Shown one piece after another: positions 8,785-18,343 of a stretch of 64,000 bases of DNA. Location of the stretch: the NCBI RefSeq assembly GCF_900167945.1, contig NZ_FUZA01000001.1, forward strand, positions 620,001-684,000. The letters are read 5' to 3'. Made by a program: the position numbers and the translations under genes. Positions within the stretch are counted from its first letter, which is position 1, and each line of letters begins with the position of its first letter. Origin of the DNA: Dyadobacter psychrophilus (lineage in GTDB: Bacteria > Bacteroidota > Bacteroidia > Cytophagales > Spirosomataceae). A model generated the notes under the pieces. It was given only the letters and a program-made list of their open reading frames with translations. It had not been told where the DNA came from and searched no databases.

Positions 8785-11700
8785 CTAGAATACCAATGTA
8801 ATAGTAGTCCCCTCATCAAGGGCAGAGTGGATCGTGAGCTTGCCGTTCATCTGTGATGCGCGCTGATACATATTAACTAAACCATTGCCTTTTCGAATAA
8901 AATCGGGGTCAAAACCGCGGCCATTGTCTTTGATACTCAGCTTTGTATGGCCTCCCTCCCGCGTCGTATTTACTTCCACAGCGTCGGCACTGGAATATTT
9001 GGCTGCATTGTTCATTGCTTCTTTGAAAATTAAATACAGGTTCTTTCGTGTCTGCATATCCAGTTTCAGGTTTTGGATCTGGGTATCCGTTTCGAAACGG
9101 AAAACAAATCCTTTGGAATCTGCCAATGTGCTGCCAAACTGGAACATTCGTGCAAACACGTCCTCGATCTGGTCGCTGCCTGCTTTCACGCTCCATACGA
9201 TATCACTGAGCCCTTCCTGCACCTGTTGCGCGTTTTCCTTTATTTTCCGAACCACCTGCTGATGTTCGGTTTTCTCCATCTGCATCAGCAATGCCTGGCT
9301 GTAAAAAGTAATGCTGCTCAGCGTGCTCCCGATCTCATCGTGCATATCTGCGCTGATCCCGTTTCGGATTTTTTGAATATCCATAAGCTGCCGGAGCCGG
9401 TTTTGATAAAAGAGATAAATAAAGAAGCCAACGGCCAGCAAACTGGTTATGTAAAACCAAACTGATCTATACCAGGGCGTAAGCACTCGAATGGGAGACC
9501 GCCATTCCTGGCTACTCCAGTCGGCACCTCCCACAGAAACCTGCACTTTAAGCATGTAATTACCGGGTGGCAGGCTGTTGAAGAGTAGTTTATTCCCGTT
9601 TTCAAACATTTGCCAGCGATCGTCCCCCCATCCTTCCAGCTTATAACGAAACCGGTTCAATAAGGTGTTTTGGTAATCCGGACTCATAAATGAAAAAGCA
9701 AAAAGACGGTCACCAGGACTGAAAGTGATCTGCTGACCCGGCTGATGGGTAATGATGGTGTCGGCCTTGTTTCGGTTGGCGTCAAATTTAGAATAGGAAA
9801 TAAGCTGCAATGCGCTTTCCTTATTTGAAGTTAAATCAAGCTGCTCCGGATTGAATGCTGCAACGCCATTCAGCCCACCGAAATAAAGTGTTCCATCCTT
9901 CGACTTAAGATAAGACCCGTGATTAAATTCCAGGTGAGGTAAGCCGTCTGAAATGCCGTAGTTATGGAATTTGCTGGTCTGTGTATTAAAACGCGATAAA
10001 CCCTTGTTGGTACTCAGCCAAAGATTTCCCCGTTCGTCCGGCAGGGCGGCATATATGTTGTTGTCGGGCAGGCCGTCGTGTACGGTAAACAGCTGCGTTT
10101 TTTTGTTATCCACGTCGATGCGGATCAACCCTTGCCCGGTTGCCGCCCATAATGCATTTTTATACCATGTTGTGTGGAAGATTTGTAAAGCCGGAAGTTT
10201 GATTTTGTCTCCTGCGGACTGGCCGTAATGTTCATGAATGCTGGCATCCTTGTTCAGCACATATAAGCCATTCGTTGTGCTGACCAAAATACGATTTTCC
10301 TTCCACGGCATGAAGTTGTTGACGCGTTCATTCTTGATATAGCGGCCGGGTTTATCATTTAAAAGAACGGGCCTGAGGTCCCGCGTACCGATTATGCCCA
10401 TTCCACCCCACGTTCCTGTCCAGAAGGTAGAGTCATTGAGCTTGTAGAAAGAAGTAAATCCGCGCCCGCTTACAAACGGAAACTCGACCGCCTGATAAGC
10501 TTCGGACTCCGGATCAATCTTCAGGAACTGTGTGCCATCCGTAACCGCATAAACCTCGTCTTTGGTAAAAAGAACCTTATACGGGATCACCATTTCATCT
10601 GAAATTTTGGTCTGGCTGTGCAGCTGCATGTGCCTGCTCAGATGTCTCGCGGGATCAATCTGATGAAGAAGATATTGCAGACCATCCCGGTTATACCCAT
10701 AAGAACATGCCCAAATCATTCCGGAATTATCCTCGGTGATGCCTCTGACGCTGCTGCCGATATCGCCCGTTTTTTCCAATGGGACGCTCATGTATCTTCT
10801 GAAAATTTCTTCTGTGAGCGTAACTTTAATAAGACCGTCGACACCTGCAACCCAAAAACTGCCGTCTGTGCTTAAACAGGCGCCAAAGAAGAAAATATCG
10901 GCACCCGATTTTTGCAAAAGACGAGTGGTCAGATTGGTAAACTGACCGGTTTTTTGATTTAATAAACCAATCCCCTTAGAAGATTTGTACCATTTGTAAC
11001 TTTCCTTGTGTGCATAAATTACATCGGGCGCTATCGGGGTGTCCATATCGCTAAGCGGGCCAAAAAGTCCTGTCCCGATAGCGTATTGCCTCATCCGGAA
11101 TTTCTTACCTATTTTTTGATTGTAATAGATCAGCAATGTATCAGCACCGGACTGCACAACATTGAAGACGCTGAAATGCCGGGAATCCATATCTTTTGGC
11201 AAAAGCTTAGTCCGGATAACCAGGTTTCCTTTTTCATCAACTTCGTCCAAAAAAGTACTGTCGCTAAACGCATACCGCCTGTTTTTCCCGTCTATGAATA
11301 ATTTAGTGACCTGACTCCCGATAGCAACAGATTGTCCTGCGTTGGTTGGTGGCGTATACAGTGCCACAGGGGCAAAAGCCTGATTGATCTTAATAAGCTT
11401 ACCACGGGGTATCGAAACCCAGCCATTTTGATCGCTGTCAAAAAAAATATCCAGATGCTGTTTCGAATCAACACTTTTGAAAGGAGTGGAAGGATTAATG
11501 GTCTTGCAGGTCAGATCAAGGGGATTGACGATGCTGACGCCGATATTATGCGCTACCCAGATATCGCCATTCGGCCCGGTCTTGATTTGGTTGATAAGGG
11601 TTCCGCCGCCAATGGAACGGGTTAGCATGGCAGTAAAATTTTGAAAACTATAACCATCATATCGCCAAAGCTCCTGACCAGTGGCCACCCACATGAACCC

Positions 11701-11859
11701 GCGGCCATCCTGGGCCAAAGAACGTGTATTCCGGCTGGGCAAACCTTGCTCAGGACCAAGCAACTGAATATTTACACGTGTTTGCGGCGCCTGCCCAAGG
11801 CAGATGTTTGTGAAAAACAGGAATATGAATGGTAGCAGGCCGTACGAGTGGATTTTCAT
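8785..11859 (-). CDS. Reg_prop/Y_Y_Y sensor histidine kinase
   Basis: This is a membrane sensor kinase of about 1024 residues. I take the start at MKIHSYGLLPF because it directly begins a signal peptide ending CLGQA; an upstream in-frame ATG at 11901 would add 14 residues. The periplasmic part is a two-propeller Reg_prop array (about residues 30-690, with LPSRNTRSLAQDGRGFMWVA and LPDNNIYAALPDERGNLWLS) followed by a Y_Y_Y domain with LNRFRYKLEGWGDDRW. One membrane helix lies near 800-820. The HisKA_3 phospho-acceptor motif MHDEIGSTLSS is near 838. The ATPase has NAAKYSSADAVEV and DNGRGFD. It lacks fused receiver and AraC domains, unlike the regulator at 33738, and pairs with the LuxR-type regulator downstream. 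The ligand is unknown. Confidence 0.93.
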   Translation of the reverse strand: MKIHSYGLLPFIFLFFTNICLGQAPQTRVNIQLLGPEQGLPSRNTRSLAQDGRGFMWVATGQELWRYDGYSFQNFTAMLTRSIGGGTLINQIKTGPNGDIWVAHNIGVSIVNPLDLTCKTINPSTPFKSVDSKQHLDIFFDSDQNGWVSIPRGKLIKINQAFAPVALYTPPTNAGQSVAIGSQVTKLFIDGKNRRYAFSDSTFLDEVDEKGNLVIRTKLLPKDMDSRHFSVFNVVQSGADTLLIYYNQKIGKKFRMRQYAIGTGLFGPLSDMDTPIAPDVIYAHKESYKWYKSSKGIGLLNQKTGQFTNLTTRLLQKSGADIFFFGACLSTDGSFWVAGVDGLIKVTLTEEIFRRYMSVPLEKTGDIGSSVRGITEDNSGMIWACSYGYNRDGLQYLLHQIDPARHLSRHMQLHSQTKISDEMVIPYKVLFTKDEVYAVTDGTQFLKIDPESEAYQAVEFPFVSGRGFTSFYKLNDSTFWTGTWGGMGIIGTRDLRPVLLNDKPGRYIKNERVNNFMPWKENRILVSTTNGLYVLNKDASIHEHYGQSAGDKIKLPALQIFHTTWYKNALWAATGQGLIRIDVDNKKTQLFTVHDGLPDNNIYAALPDERGNLWLSTNKGLSRFNTQTSKFHNYGISDGLPHLEFNHGSYLKSKDGTLYFGGLNGVAAFNPEQLDLTSNKESALQLISYSKFDANRNKADTIITHQPGQQITFSPGDRLFAFSFMSPDYQNTLLNRFRYKLEGWGDDRWQMFENGNKLLFNSLPPGNYMLKVQVSVGGADWSSQEWRSPIRVLTPWYRSVWFYITSLLAVGFFIYLFYQNRLRQLMDIQKIRNGISADMHDEIGSTLSSITFYSQALLMQMEKTEHQQVVRKIKENAQQVQEGLSDIVWSVKAGSDQIEDVFARMFQFGSTLADSKGFVFRFETDTQIQNLKLDMQTRKNLYLIFKEAMNNAAKYSSADAVEVNTTREGGHTKLSIKDNGRGFDPDFIRKGNGLVNMYQRASQMNGKLTIHSALDEGTTITLVF

Positions 11860-12117
11860 ACAAGACAAATTCAACTGGAACTGTAAAAGCCTGCGCAGCA
11901 TGAAGAGAAAGAAGTGTTTAGGGACGTATGTAACTGTATACTCTTAAAGTAGGACTTTGGATTAAGAGAAATACAGATTTTTTTCTGATTACCCGCCAAA
12001 ATGGCGATTTACAGGTTTAAATCGCCCGATATAGCAACAATTTGCTATTGCGCAATGGTGCGCTCCTATCGTCTTTTGCAGTAAGATTTTACTCAACGTT
12101 TTTTTTCCCAAATCAAC
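11860..12117. promoter_or_regulatory. Divergent control region between sensor kinase and ScyD-like gene
   Basis: This gap separates two divergent transcripts. It contains the full palindrome ATAGCAA-CAAT-TTGCTAT at 12031-12048, followed by TGCGCA. A TCTTTTG element ends at 12078, exactly 30 bases on, as at the GEVED promoter. Just upstream is a second, unrelated inverted repeat, GGCGATTT at 12003-12010 and AAATCGCC at 12019-12026, with a small CGCC/GGCG repeat overlapping it. These could be further protein sites or an RNA hairpin of the leftward leader. No open reading frame is supported here. Confidence 0.55.
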
Positions 12118-13107
12118 ATGGCAAATTCCAAGTCAATTTACTCACTTTCAACATTACTGATTTTCCTTTTCGTCCTGGCTTGCACAGATCACGATATTTT
12201 CGAACCTGAGCCGGAAACGTTGTCTTCGGAAATATTTGTAAGCGGACTAAAATATCCGATCGGACTGGCAGCAGACGACATGGGAAACCTATGGGTGACC
12301 GAAGCAGGATCAGGTAAGGGCAATGATGGCAGTGTCTCCATGATTACACCATCCGGCGTAAAGACAACATTGGTAACCGGTCTTCAGTCCCTGATGCGGG
12401 AAGGTTCCATTGAGGGAATAGCCCATTTGGGTTATCGCGCAGGGAAATTGTATTTTTTGCACGGCTCCAACGGAATACTTTACTCAGCGGACGTCTCGTC
12501 TTTCAAATCCGGCGATAGCCCCGTAGAGCTTGCTGATATCGATTCAGCAGATATTGGAAGCTACGTAGAAAGTCTGGGCCTGACTGACCCCGTTAATTCA
12601 AACACTTACGATTTTACATTTGGTCCGGACGATCACATGTACATCATTGATGCCGGAAGCAATGCCGTTATCAAAAGGGATAAGGTAACTGGCTCATTAA
12701 GCTTGTTTGCTAAATTACCAAATGTTGCAATAGGTGTGGAGGCTGTACCAACCGGCATCGTGTATGATGGAAGCAAATTCCTCATTAGTACATTAACCGG
12801 CTTCCCGTTTACACCAGGTGCTGCTAAAATCTTTGAGGTGAAAACCTCAGGCGAAGTAGCCGTGTACAAGTCTAATTTTACGACGCTGACCGGTATTACA
12901 CTTTCAGGCAACCAAAAGCCTATCGTCATTCAGCATGGTGTTTTTGGAGCAATGGGCTTTGCTGCCAAGTCTGGTAAAGTCCTCAATGAAGACGGAAAGA
13001 TACTGCTCGACAGCCTTTCACGACCTACGGACATTATCCGGGGAAGCGGCCCAATCTACTATTTGCTGAGCTATCAGGACGGTACAATCAGCAAGCTGAC
13101 TTATTAA
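12118..13107 (+). CDS. ScyD/ScyE-family beta-propeller lipoprotein
   Basis: The protein has 329 residues with a signal peptide and lipobox (LFVLAC, Cys near 22), so it should be anchored in the envelope. The rest reads as a six- or seven-bladed propeller of the SMP-30/NHL-like class. Repeats include GLAADDMGNLWVTEAGSGKG, NTYDFTFGPDDHMYIIDAGS and PTGIVYDGSKFLISTLTGFP, with the pattern typical of proteins annotated ScyD/ScyE after scytonemin genes of cyanobacteria. No scytonemin pathway is present here, so that name says nothing about the substrate. A diheme cytochrome gene starts 33 bases later in the same direction, suggesting a periplasmic electron-transfer or sensing pair under the ATAGCAA-type promoter. 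Confidence 0.82.
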   Translation: MANSKSIYSLSTLLIFLFVLACTDHDIFEPEPETLSSEIFVSGLKYPIGLAADDMGNLWVTEAGSGKGNDGSVSMITPSGVKTTLVTGLQSLMREGSIEGIAHLGYRAGKLYFLHGSNGILYSADVSSFKSGDSPVELADIDSADIGSYVESLGLTDPVNSNTYDFTFGPDDHMYIIDAGSNAVIKRDKVTGSLSLFAKLPNVAIGVEAVPTGIVYDGSKFLISTLTGFPFTPGAAKIFEVKTSGEVAVYKSNFTTLTGITLSGNQKPIVIQHGVFGAMGFAAKSGKVLNEDGKILLDSLSRPTDIIRGSGPIYYLLSYQDGTISKLTY

Positions 13108-13140
13108 ATTGTTTCCCCTTATTTCATACTTAACATTCAA

Positions 13141-14118
13141 GTGAAAGCAATTAAAATCATTGGTAAAATACTTGCTGGCCTGGTTGTCATTGTTCTCGCG
13201 GGCATTATTTATGTAAAAACAGCGCTTCCCGATACCGGCGCTGCACCGGAAATCAAAATAGAACGTACTGCGGCCCGGGTGGCGCGCGGAGAGTATCTGG
13301 CTAATCACGTGACGGTTTGTATGGACTGCCACAGCACCCGCGACTGGTCACGTTATGCCGGACCGCCTTCCGGGGGGTTTGGAGCGGGCGGTGAAGCCTT
13401 TACACAGGACATGGGTTTTCCAGGTAAATTTTATGCGCCCAACATCACACCCTATACACTAGCCGGATGGACGGACGGAGAAATTTTTCGTGCCGTCACA
13501 ACCGGTGTTAACAAAGAAGGAAAAGCATTATTTCCGGTGATGGCCTACCACCGTTTTGGCCAGCTTGACCAGGAGGATATTTACTCGGTTATCGCCTACA
13601 TTCGTCAGCTGCCGGCAGTTAAAAAGGACATTCCTGAGTCGGAACCGGACTTTCCCGTTAACATCCTGATCAACACAATGCCCAAACAGGCGTCTTTAAC
13701 CAAGCGGCCCTCAGAAGCGGATCAGGTGGCTTACGGGAAGTATCTGATCACTGCGACCGGTTGCGTGGATTGTCATAGCAAAACGGAGAAAGGAAGTGTA
13801 ATTCCCGGAACTGAATTTGGAGGAGGAATGGAATTTGCCGGCCCAAACGGCATTATGCGCTCACCAAACATTACCATGCATAAGCAAACCGGAATAGGTA
13901 ACTGGACAAAAGAAGCTTTTTTAGCCCGCTTTAAGGCGTTCGTTGACAGCAATTACGTTTCTCCTAAAATGGCGGCGGATGCTATTAACACGCCAATGCC
14001 CTGGACTATGTACGCAGGCATGAAAGAAGGGGATCTCAATGCGATCTATGCTTATCTCAACACGGTGAAACCGATCGATAATCTGGTAGTAAGGATGGAA
14101 AAGAAGGTAGCTAATTAA
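13141..14118 (+). CDS. Diheme c-type cytochrome, membrane-anchored
   Basis: The protein has 325 residues and begins with a GTG codon. One hydrophobic helix (about 8-22) serves as signal or anchor. Two haem-binding motifs are visible, CMDCH near residue 60 and CVDCH near 206. Segments GFPGKFYAPNITPYTLAGWT and GIMRSPNITMHKQTGIGNWT contain the region after each haem that supplies the Met-type ligand environment in two-domain cytochromes of the alcohol/gluconate dehydrogenase class. It probably carries electrons in the periplasm. Its upstream neighbour is the ScyD-like lipoprotein, and no dehydrogenase is adjacent, so the donor is unknown. About 80 bases of non-coding sequence separate it from the convergent GH67 gene. 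Confidence 0.9.
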   Translation: MKAIKIIGKILAGLVVIVLAGIIYVKTALPDTGAAPEIKIERTAARVARGEYLANHVTVCMDCHSTRDWSRYAGPPSGGFGAGGEAFTQDMGFPGKFYAPNITPYTLAGWTDGEIFRAVTTGVNKEGKALFPVMAYHRFGQLDQEDIYSVIAYIRQLPAVKKDIPESEPDFPVNILINTMPKQASLTKRPSEADQVAYGKYLITATGCVDCHSKTEKGSVIPGTEFGGGMEFAGPNGIMRSPNITMHKQTGIGNWTKEAFLARFKAFVDSNYVSPKMAADAINTPMPWTMYAGMKEGDLNAIYAYLNTVKPIDNLVVRMEKKVAN

Positions 14119-14198
14119 AATGATGCTGCACCTTTATACGATCCGCATTGCCGGCATGATCGGCTCGGAATGGGCGGGGATTGGCCGGAAAACAGCGA

Positions 14199-16331
14199 TT
14201 ATCTGATCAGATATACATTTACAGACTTCTTGACCTCTTCCAGAGTCCGCTTAGGCGGTTCAAAACCTGCGGGAATGGGTTGCCTGGCAAAAGTTTGTAA
14301 ATACAACACCCACGCATCCCGCCACCAGATTGCCTCCCTGCGCTGGACCTTCAAGCGTTCGGCTACGTCTGTATAAATCTGAGGATCCAGACTTCCTTTC
14401 GCCAGATCCCACTGTTGCTGCATCCACACCACAGAATCTGCGCCGGTGTAAAAGCGCGTGCAAAGTTCTGCCCAAAGCGACCGTCCGGTGCTCAGCTTTT
14501 TATCCCAGCGCACATGGTGAAACCATAGCAAGTAAGGCAGAGGTGTTTGGTCCGAATGATTCCATTGCTGCTGGACCTGCGGCCGGTATTGGGCCAGCGC
14601 ATTGCTTCCGGATGCTGTTCTGTCAAAGCCGAGCCCTACCGAATCAGCGCGGTGGTAATATATAGCAGTCCAATCGGGGCGGGAGCCTTTATTTTCCCAG
14701 GGTTCGGGAGCAAAGTGTACACCCATCCAGGGGCGGGAAAGCCCAAGCGGGGTGTTGTAATCGACGTAAATTTCCCTTGACCGAAGCATTAATTTTACAA
14801 TATGCCCGCTTGCTTTTTGATTTTCGGTCAAGGTTAGTGCAACCCATTCGTGTGCGATATGTTCCGAACTGAGCTGATGGTCCCAGCTTAATCTTCCGAA
14901 TGCATACCAGTTGGCCTGCGCCAGCGGATGGCCCGTCCAATTGCGGCTGTTGCCTGTGTTGGCTACACCTGCCATAAGTGTACGTGCATAACCATGCAAG
15001 CTTCCATCGACAACTTTCGCCACCGTCGATCCTTCACCATTTACATAAGTGTCCGAGTCCAGACATTCTTTGAAAATCGGTGCTTCATAAACGGCGTGCG
15101 TGGCAAAGCCCAGATATTCCTGCGTGATCTGAAATTCCATTCCCAGCGGCGTCTTTGGCATATTTCCGAAAAGAGGCGAAAAAGGTTCGCGCGGCTGAAA
15201 ATCAATGGGACCATTTTTCACCTGAACAATGACTTTTGGATCAAATTTTCCATCCAGCGGCACAAATTCCTCGTAAGCGGCTTTGAAACGATCCGCATTG
15301 GGATCGGCCTTGTAAACGAAAGCCCGCCAAACCACAATGCCGTCATAAGGCTTGAATGCTTCGGCCAACATGTTCGCACCATCGGCATGCGTGCGGCCGT
15401 AATCCTGCGGTCCCGGCTCTCCCTCTGAATTGGCCTTTACCAGAAAACCACCGAAATCGGGGATTTCTTTATAAATCTCGGCGACCTTTTCTTTCCACCA
15501 GGCACGCACCTGCGGGTCAAGCGGATCAGAAGTTGTCAGCCCGCCCAGTGTTTTCGGCGCTGCAAAATACACCGATAGGTAAGTTTTGATCCCATACTTT
15601 CGCATCACGTTCGCCACCGCCGCCACTTTCACGATGTATTCCTGCGACATAAACCGCGCGCTGGCATTGACATTGTTGAGCACAGTTCCATTAATTCCAA
15701 CTGACGCATTTGCGCGGGCATAGTCTGTATATCGCGGATCCACACGCTCTGGCAGTTCATACCATTTCCAAAGTGATTGTCCTGCATAACCACGCTCGAT
15801 CGTCCCATCCGGATTATCCCAGTGGTTTAGCATCCGAAAACGCACTTTCGGGCTGCTTGCAAGGCTTAACCCCTTGACAGGCAGCCGCATTTGCATGTGC
15901 CGCAGCAGGACGAATGTTCCGTAAAGAATACCATTTTCTGATTTCGAACTAACCACAATGTTGCCGCCCGCAAGCTGGATACGGTAACCTTCCGCCTGTT
16001 GCGTCGGATCTGGGCCGGATTCAAGTTTCAAAACAATTCCGCCTGATTTGCCTTCAAATGAATTTGTTACATGAACAGATTTACCCAGAAGTTTACTTAA
16101 TCCCATATGCAACTCGCGGGACGCGCTTTGAACAATGTCTCCTTCCGCCGTCTGGGCAATGAATGTTGCGTATTTGAGATACTCGGCTTTTAAAGAAGCA
16201 TTCTTGACCAGCTCATATTTAAGCCACAACCGATATCCGTCATCACCATCCGACGCTGCCGTGCCAGCTGCAGATATTTTTGAGCCATACAAAAGGCAGC
16301 TGAAAATGAGGATTATAAAACTTCTGGTCAT
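14199..16331 (-). CDS. aguA: GH67 alpha-glucuronidase
   Basis: This enzyme removes 4-O-methyl-glucuronic acid from the non-reducing end of xylo-oligosaccharides. It has 710 residues from the preferred start MTRSFIILIF, which begins the signal peptide; an upstream ATG at 16364 would add 11 residues. GH67 family features are clear: LNHWDNPDGTIERGYAG, NGTVLNNVN, VKANSEGEPGPQDYGR with the presumed acid Glu, DFQPREPFSPLFG with a presumed catalytic Asp, and GMEFQITQEYLG with the second catalytic carboxylate (by analogy with the Cellvibrio enzyme). It is last in the leftward xylan gene run. The site of action is inferred to be the periplasm. Confidence 0.95.
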   Translation of the reverse strand: MTRSFIILIFSCLLYGSKISAAGTAASDGDDGYRLWLKYELVKNASLKAEYLKYATFIAQTAEGDIVQSASRELHMGLSKLLGKSVHVTNSFEGKSGGIVLKLESGPDPTQQAEGYRIQLAGGNIVVSSKSENGILYGTFVLLRHMQMRLPVKGLSLASSPKVRFRMLNHWDNPDGTIERGYAGQSLWKWYELPERVDPRYTDYARANASVGINGTVLNNVNASARFMSQEYIVKVAAVANVMRKYGIKTYLSVYFAAPKTLGGLTTSDPLDPQVRAWWKEKVAEIYKEIPDFGGFLVKANSEGEPGPQDYGRTHADGANMLAEAFKPYDGIVVWRAFVYKADPNADRFKAAYEEFVPLDGKFDPKVIVQVKNGPIDFQPREPFSPLFGNMPKTPLGMEFQITQEYLGFATHAVYEAPIFKECLDSDTYVNGEGSTVAKVVDGSLHGYARTLMAGVANTGNSRNWTGHPLAQANWYAFGRLSWDHQLSSEHIAHEWVALTLTENQKASGHIVKLMLRSREIYVDYNTPLGLSRPWMGVHFAPEPWENKGSRPDWTAIYYHRADSVGLGFDRTASGSNALAQYRPQVQQQWNHSDQTPLPYLLWFHHVRWDKKLSTGRSLWAELCTRFYTGADSVVWMQQQWDLAKGSLDPQIYTDVAERLKVQRREAIWWRDAWVLYLQTFARQPIPAGFEPPKRTLEEVKKSVNVYLIR

Positions 16332-16379
16332 GATCTTTTTTTTACAAAAATTATTTCTTCCCACACAAAAATTTGCCCT

Positions 16380-18314
16380 CTAATCAATGTCCGTCCGAAA
16401 TGGCGAAGCGGGAAGTCCGGCTGAATTATAAAAGTTAATTCCCGCAGGATTGTCCTGCCAGGCATATCGGATGTATTTGGGCGTCTCCACCAATTCACTG
16501 CTCAGTTCAATCTGATCTTTTCCCACTATTTTTGCATCCGCCCATACGAATTTCTTATCATTGCCCGCAATCGAAAACCAGCGCAATGCTTCACTATCGA
16601 TCGATTTGATGCCATCAGCCACATTATCAAAAGTGAGGATGATCTTGTTGCCGGTAATGCTTTGTGTTTTCAATGTCGGGCCGCTGTAAACGACATTCTT
16701 TTCGCCATAAGCCAGGTTTCTGGCAGAGAGCGCCAGCCTTTTTCCAATGTCTTTTTTGTTCAGAGGATGAATATCGTTCCACTCGCCCAGGTCCAGCGTC
16801 ACCGTTACAGCCGTATTTTTTAATGTTAATGCCTGATTCTGCGCTTCGCGGAGCAGTGCCATATTGCTTTCAGCCGGCGCGAAATCAATGTCTTGAAAAT
16901 TCGGAAGTTGCACCACCAGAAAGGGTAAATTCTGATTATTCCAAAGCCTGCGCCGGTCGTTGATCAGTGCTGGCAAAAGTGCATTATAAGGTTTGGGATC
17001 ACCCACATTCGTCTCGCCCTGATACCAAAGGCACCCTTTCAGTTTCATAGGCAGCACCGGTGCGATCATGGCATTGAAAAGTGCGGCAGGCTGGTTTTGA
17101 GCGACAAAAGCAGTTTGTTTATTCTCAGACACTTGCATTGGTCCAAAAACCTGTCCAACCTTGTATTCCCACGTTCCTTTCAGATCGACTTGCTGATCAC
17201 TATATGTCATGAAATACGGCTTGTCCGGCACAAAACCGCCTTTTCCAGCCGAATTCGTAACCCGGATCACAAATGTATTTTTGCCCGGTTTCAACAAACC
17301 AGCCGGAACCTCGTAACGCCGTGGCGGATATTGATAAGTCACATTGCCAATTTTTTTGCCGTTGACGAACATTTCATCCGCATCCACAATGCGCCCCATA
17401 TAAAGCTTCACCGACTTACCGATCCAGCTTTCGGGCACTTCGAATTCCCTGCGAAACCACACCACACCATCCAGATCTTTCAGTCCCTGATCTTCCCAGT
17501 AACCCGGAATGTTGAAATTCCGCCAGCCTTTGGGTTGATATGCTTCGCTTTCCCAATGTTCTTTGCGACCCTGATCGGTTGACTCAGGCTGTTTAGGAGC
17601 ACTGTTTACGGCGCTTTGCTTCCTTATATGCACATAGGCAGTGTCCTTATTTTTACTGATAATATTTTGAATTTCAGCGAAATCCTTATAACCTTCTGCA
17701 CTGATCCAGGCTTCAATCGGCGTCCCGCCTACCGAGCTGTTAATGATGCCGATCGGCACTTTATACCGATCATAAATATCTCTGGCAAAAAAATAAGAAA
17801 CCGCGCCAAAGCCGAGCACTTCTTTGGGATTCGCTGCTTTCCATTCCGCATTCGGGAAGTCCTCCTGTGGACCGTTCAGATTTGTTAGTGTTGGGATAAA
17901 GAAATTGCGGATGTCGGGATAATTGGCAGAAGCGATATCATCAGGATAGCGTTCTTTCACACGTTCCATGTTAATCACCATATTGCTTTGTCCGTTGCAA
18001 AGCCACACATCTCCGAAGGCAATATTGTGGATCCGGATCTCATTTTTCCCCTTCACCAACATTTCAAAACCCGTACCCACAGGCTGCGCGGGCAGCGTAA
18101 TCGCCCATTTTCCGTCCGCTCCGGTAACCGCGCCTTTACTCTTGTTTTTGAATGTTACAGTTACCTTTTCTTTTGGCGCCGCCCACCCCCAAATTGTAAT
18201 CGGCTGGTCGCGCTGCAAAACCATGTTATCCGAAACCAGCTTAGGCAGGCGAACCTGGGCAAATACAGGGCTCGAAAGGGATATTAACAAAAATAAAAAC
18301 AGGATGAGGTGCAT
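16380..18314 (-). CDS. Sialate O-acetylesterase-family esterase (probable xylan acetylesterase)
   Basis: The protein has 644 residues with a signal peptide ending SSPVFA. It is an SGNH-type esterase of the PF03629 class. LCNGQSNM (about residue 110) holds the nucleophilic Ser, WYQGETNVGDP is the conserved middle block, and NDIHPLNKKDIGKRLA carries the Asp and His. A jelly-roll insert like that of GH2 enzymes lies near 270-390 (VWFRREFEVPESWIGKSVKL). In a sialic-acid setting such enzymes act on 9-O-acetyl groups. Next to GH67 and GH10 the likely substrates are acetylated xylo-oligosaccharides, which is an inference from context. The gene is 15 bases from GH67 and 29 bases from the xylanase gene. 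Confidence 0.88.
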   Translation of the reverse strand: MHLILFLFLLISLSSPVFAQVRLPKLVSDNMVLQRDQPITIWGWAAPKEKVTVTFKNKSKGAVTGADGKWAITLPAQPVGTGFEMLVKGKNEIRIHNIAFGDVWLCNGQSNMVINMERVKERYPDDIASANYPDIRNFFIPTLTNLNGPQEDFPNAEWKAANPKEVLGFGAVSYFFARDIYDRYKVPIGIINSSVGGTPIEAWISAEGYKDFAEIQNIISKNKDTAYVHIRKQSAVNSAPKQPESTDQGRKEHWESEAYQPKGWRNFNIPGYWEDQGLKDLDGVVWFRREFEVPESWIGKSVKLYMGRIVDADEMFVNGKKIGNVTYQYPPRRYEVPAGLLKPGKNTFVIRVTNSAGKGGFVPDKPYFMTYSDQQVDLKGTWEYKVGQVFGPMQVSENKQTAFVAQNQPAALFNAMIAPVLPMKLKGCLWYQGETNVGDPKPYNALLPALINDRRRLWNNQNLPFLVVQLPNFQDIDFAPAESNMALLREAQNQALTLKNTAVTVTLDLGEWNDIHPLNKKDIGKRLALSARNLAYGEKNVVYSGPTLKTQSITGNKIILTFDNVADGIKSIDSEALRWFSIAGNDKKFVWADAKIVGKDQIELSSELVETPKYIRYAWQDNPAGINFYNSAGLPASPFRTDID

Positions 18315-18343
18315 TCCTTACAAAAAAATGATCAACGCTTTTT

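Noticed and set aside
14120..14205. Short open frame of about 29 codons after the cytochrome gene
   Set aside because: It has no ribosome-binding site, no recognisable content and runs into the convergent GH67 gene.
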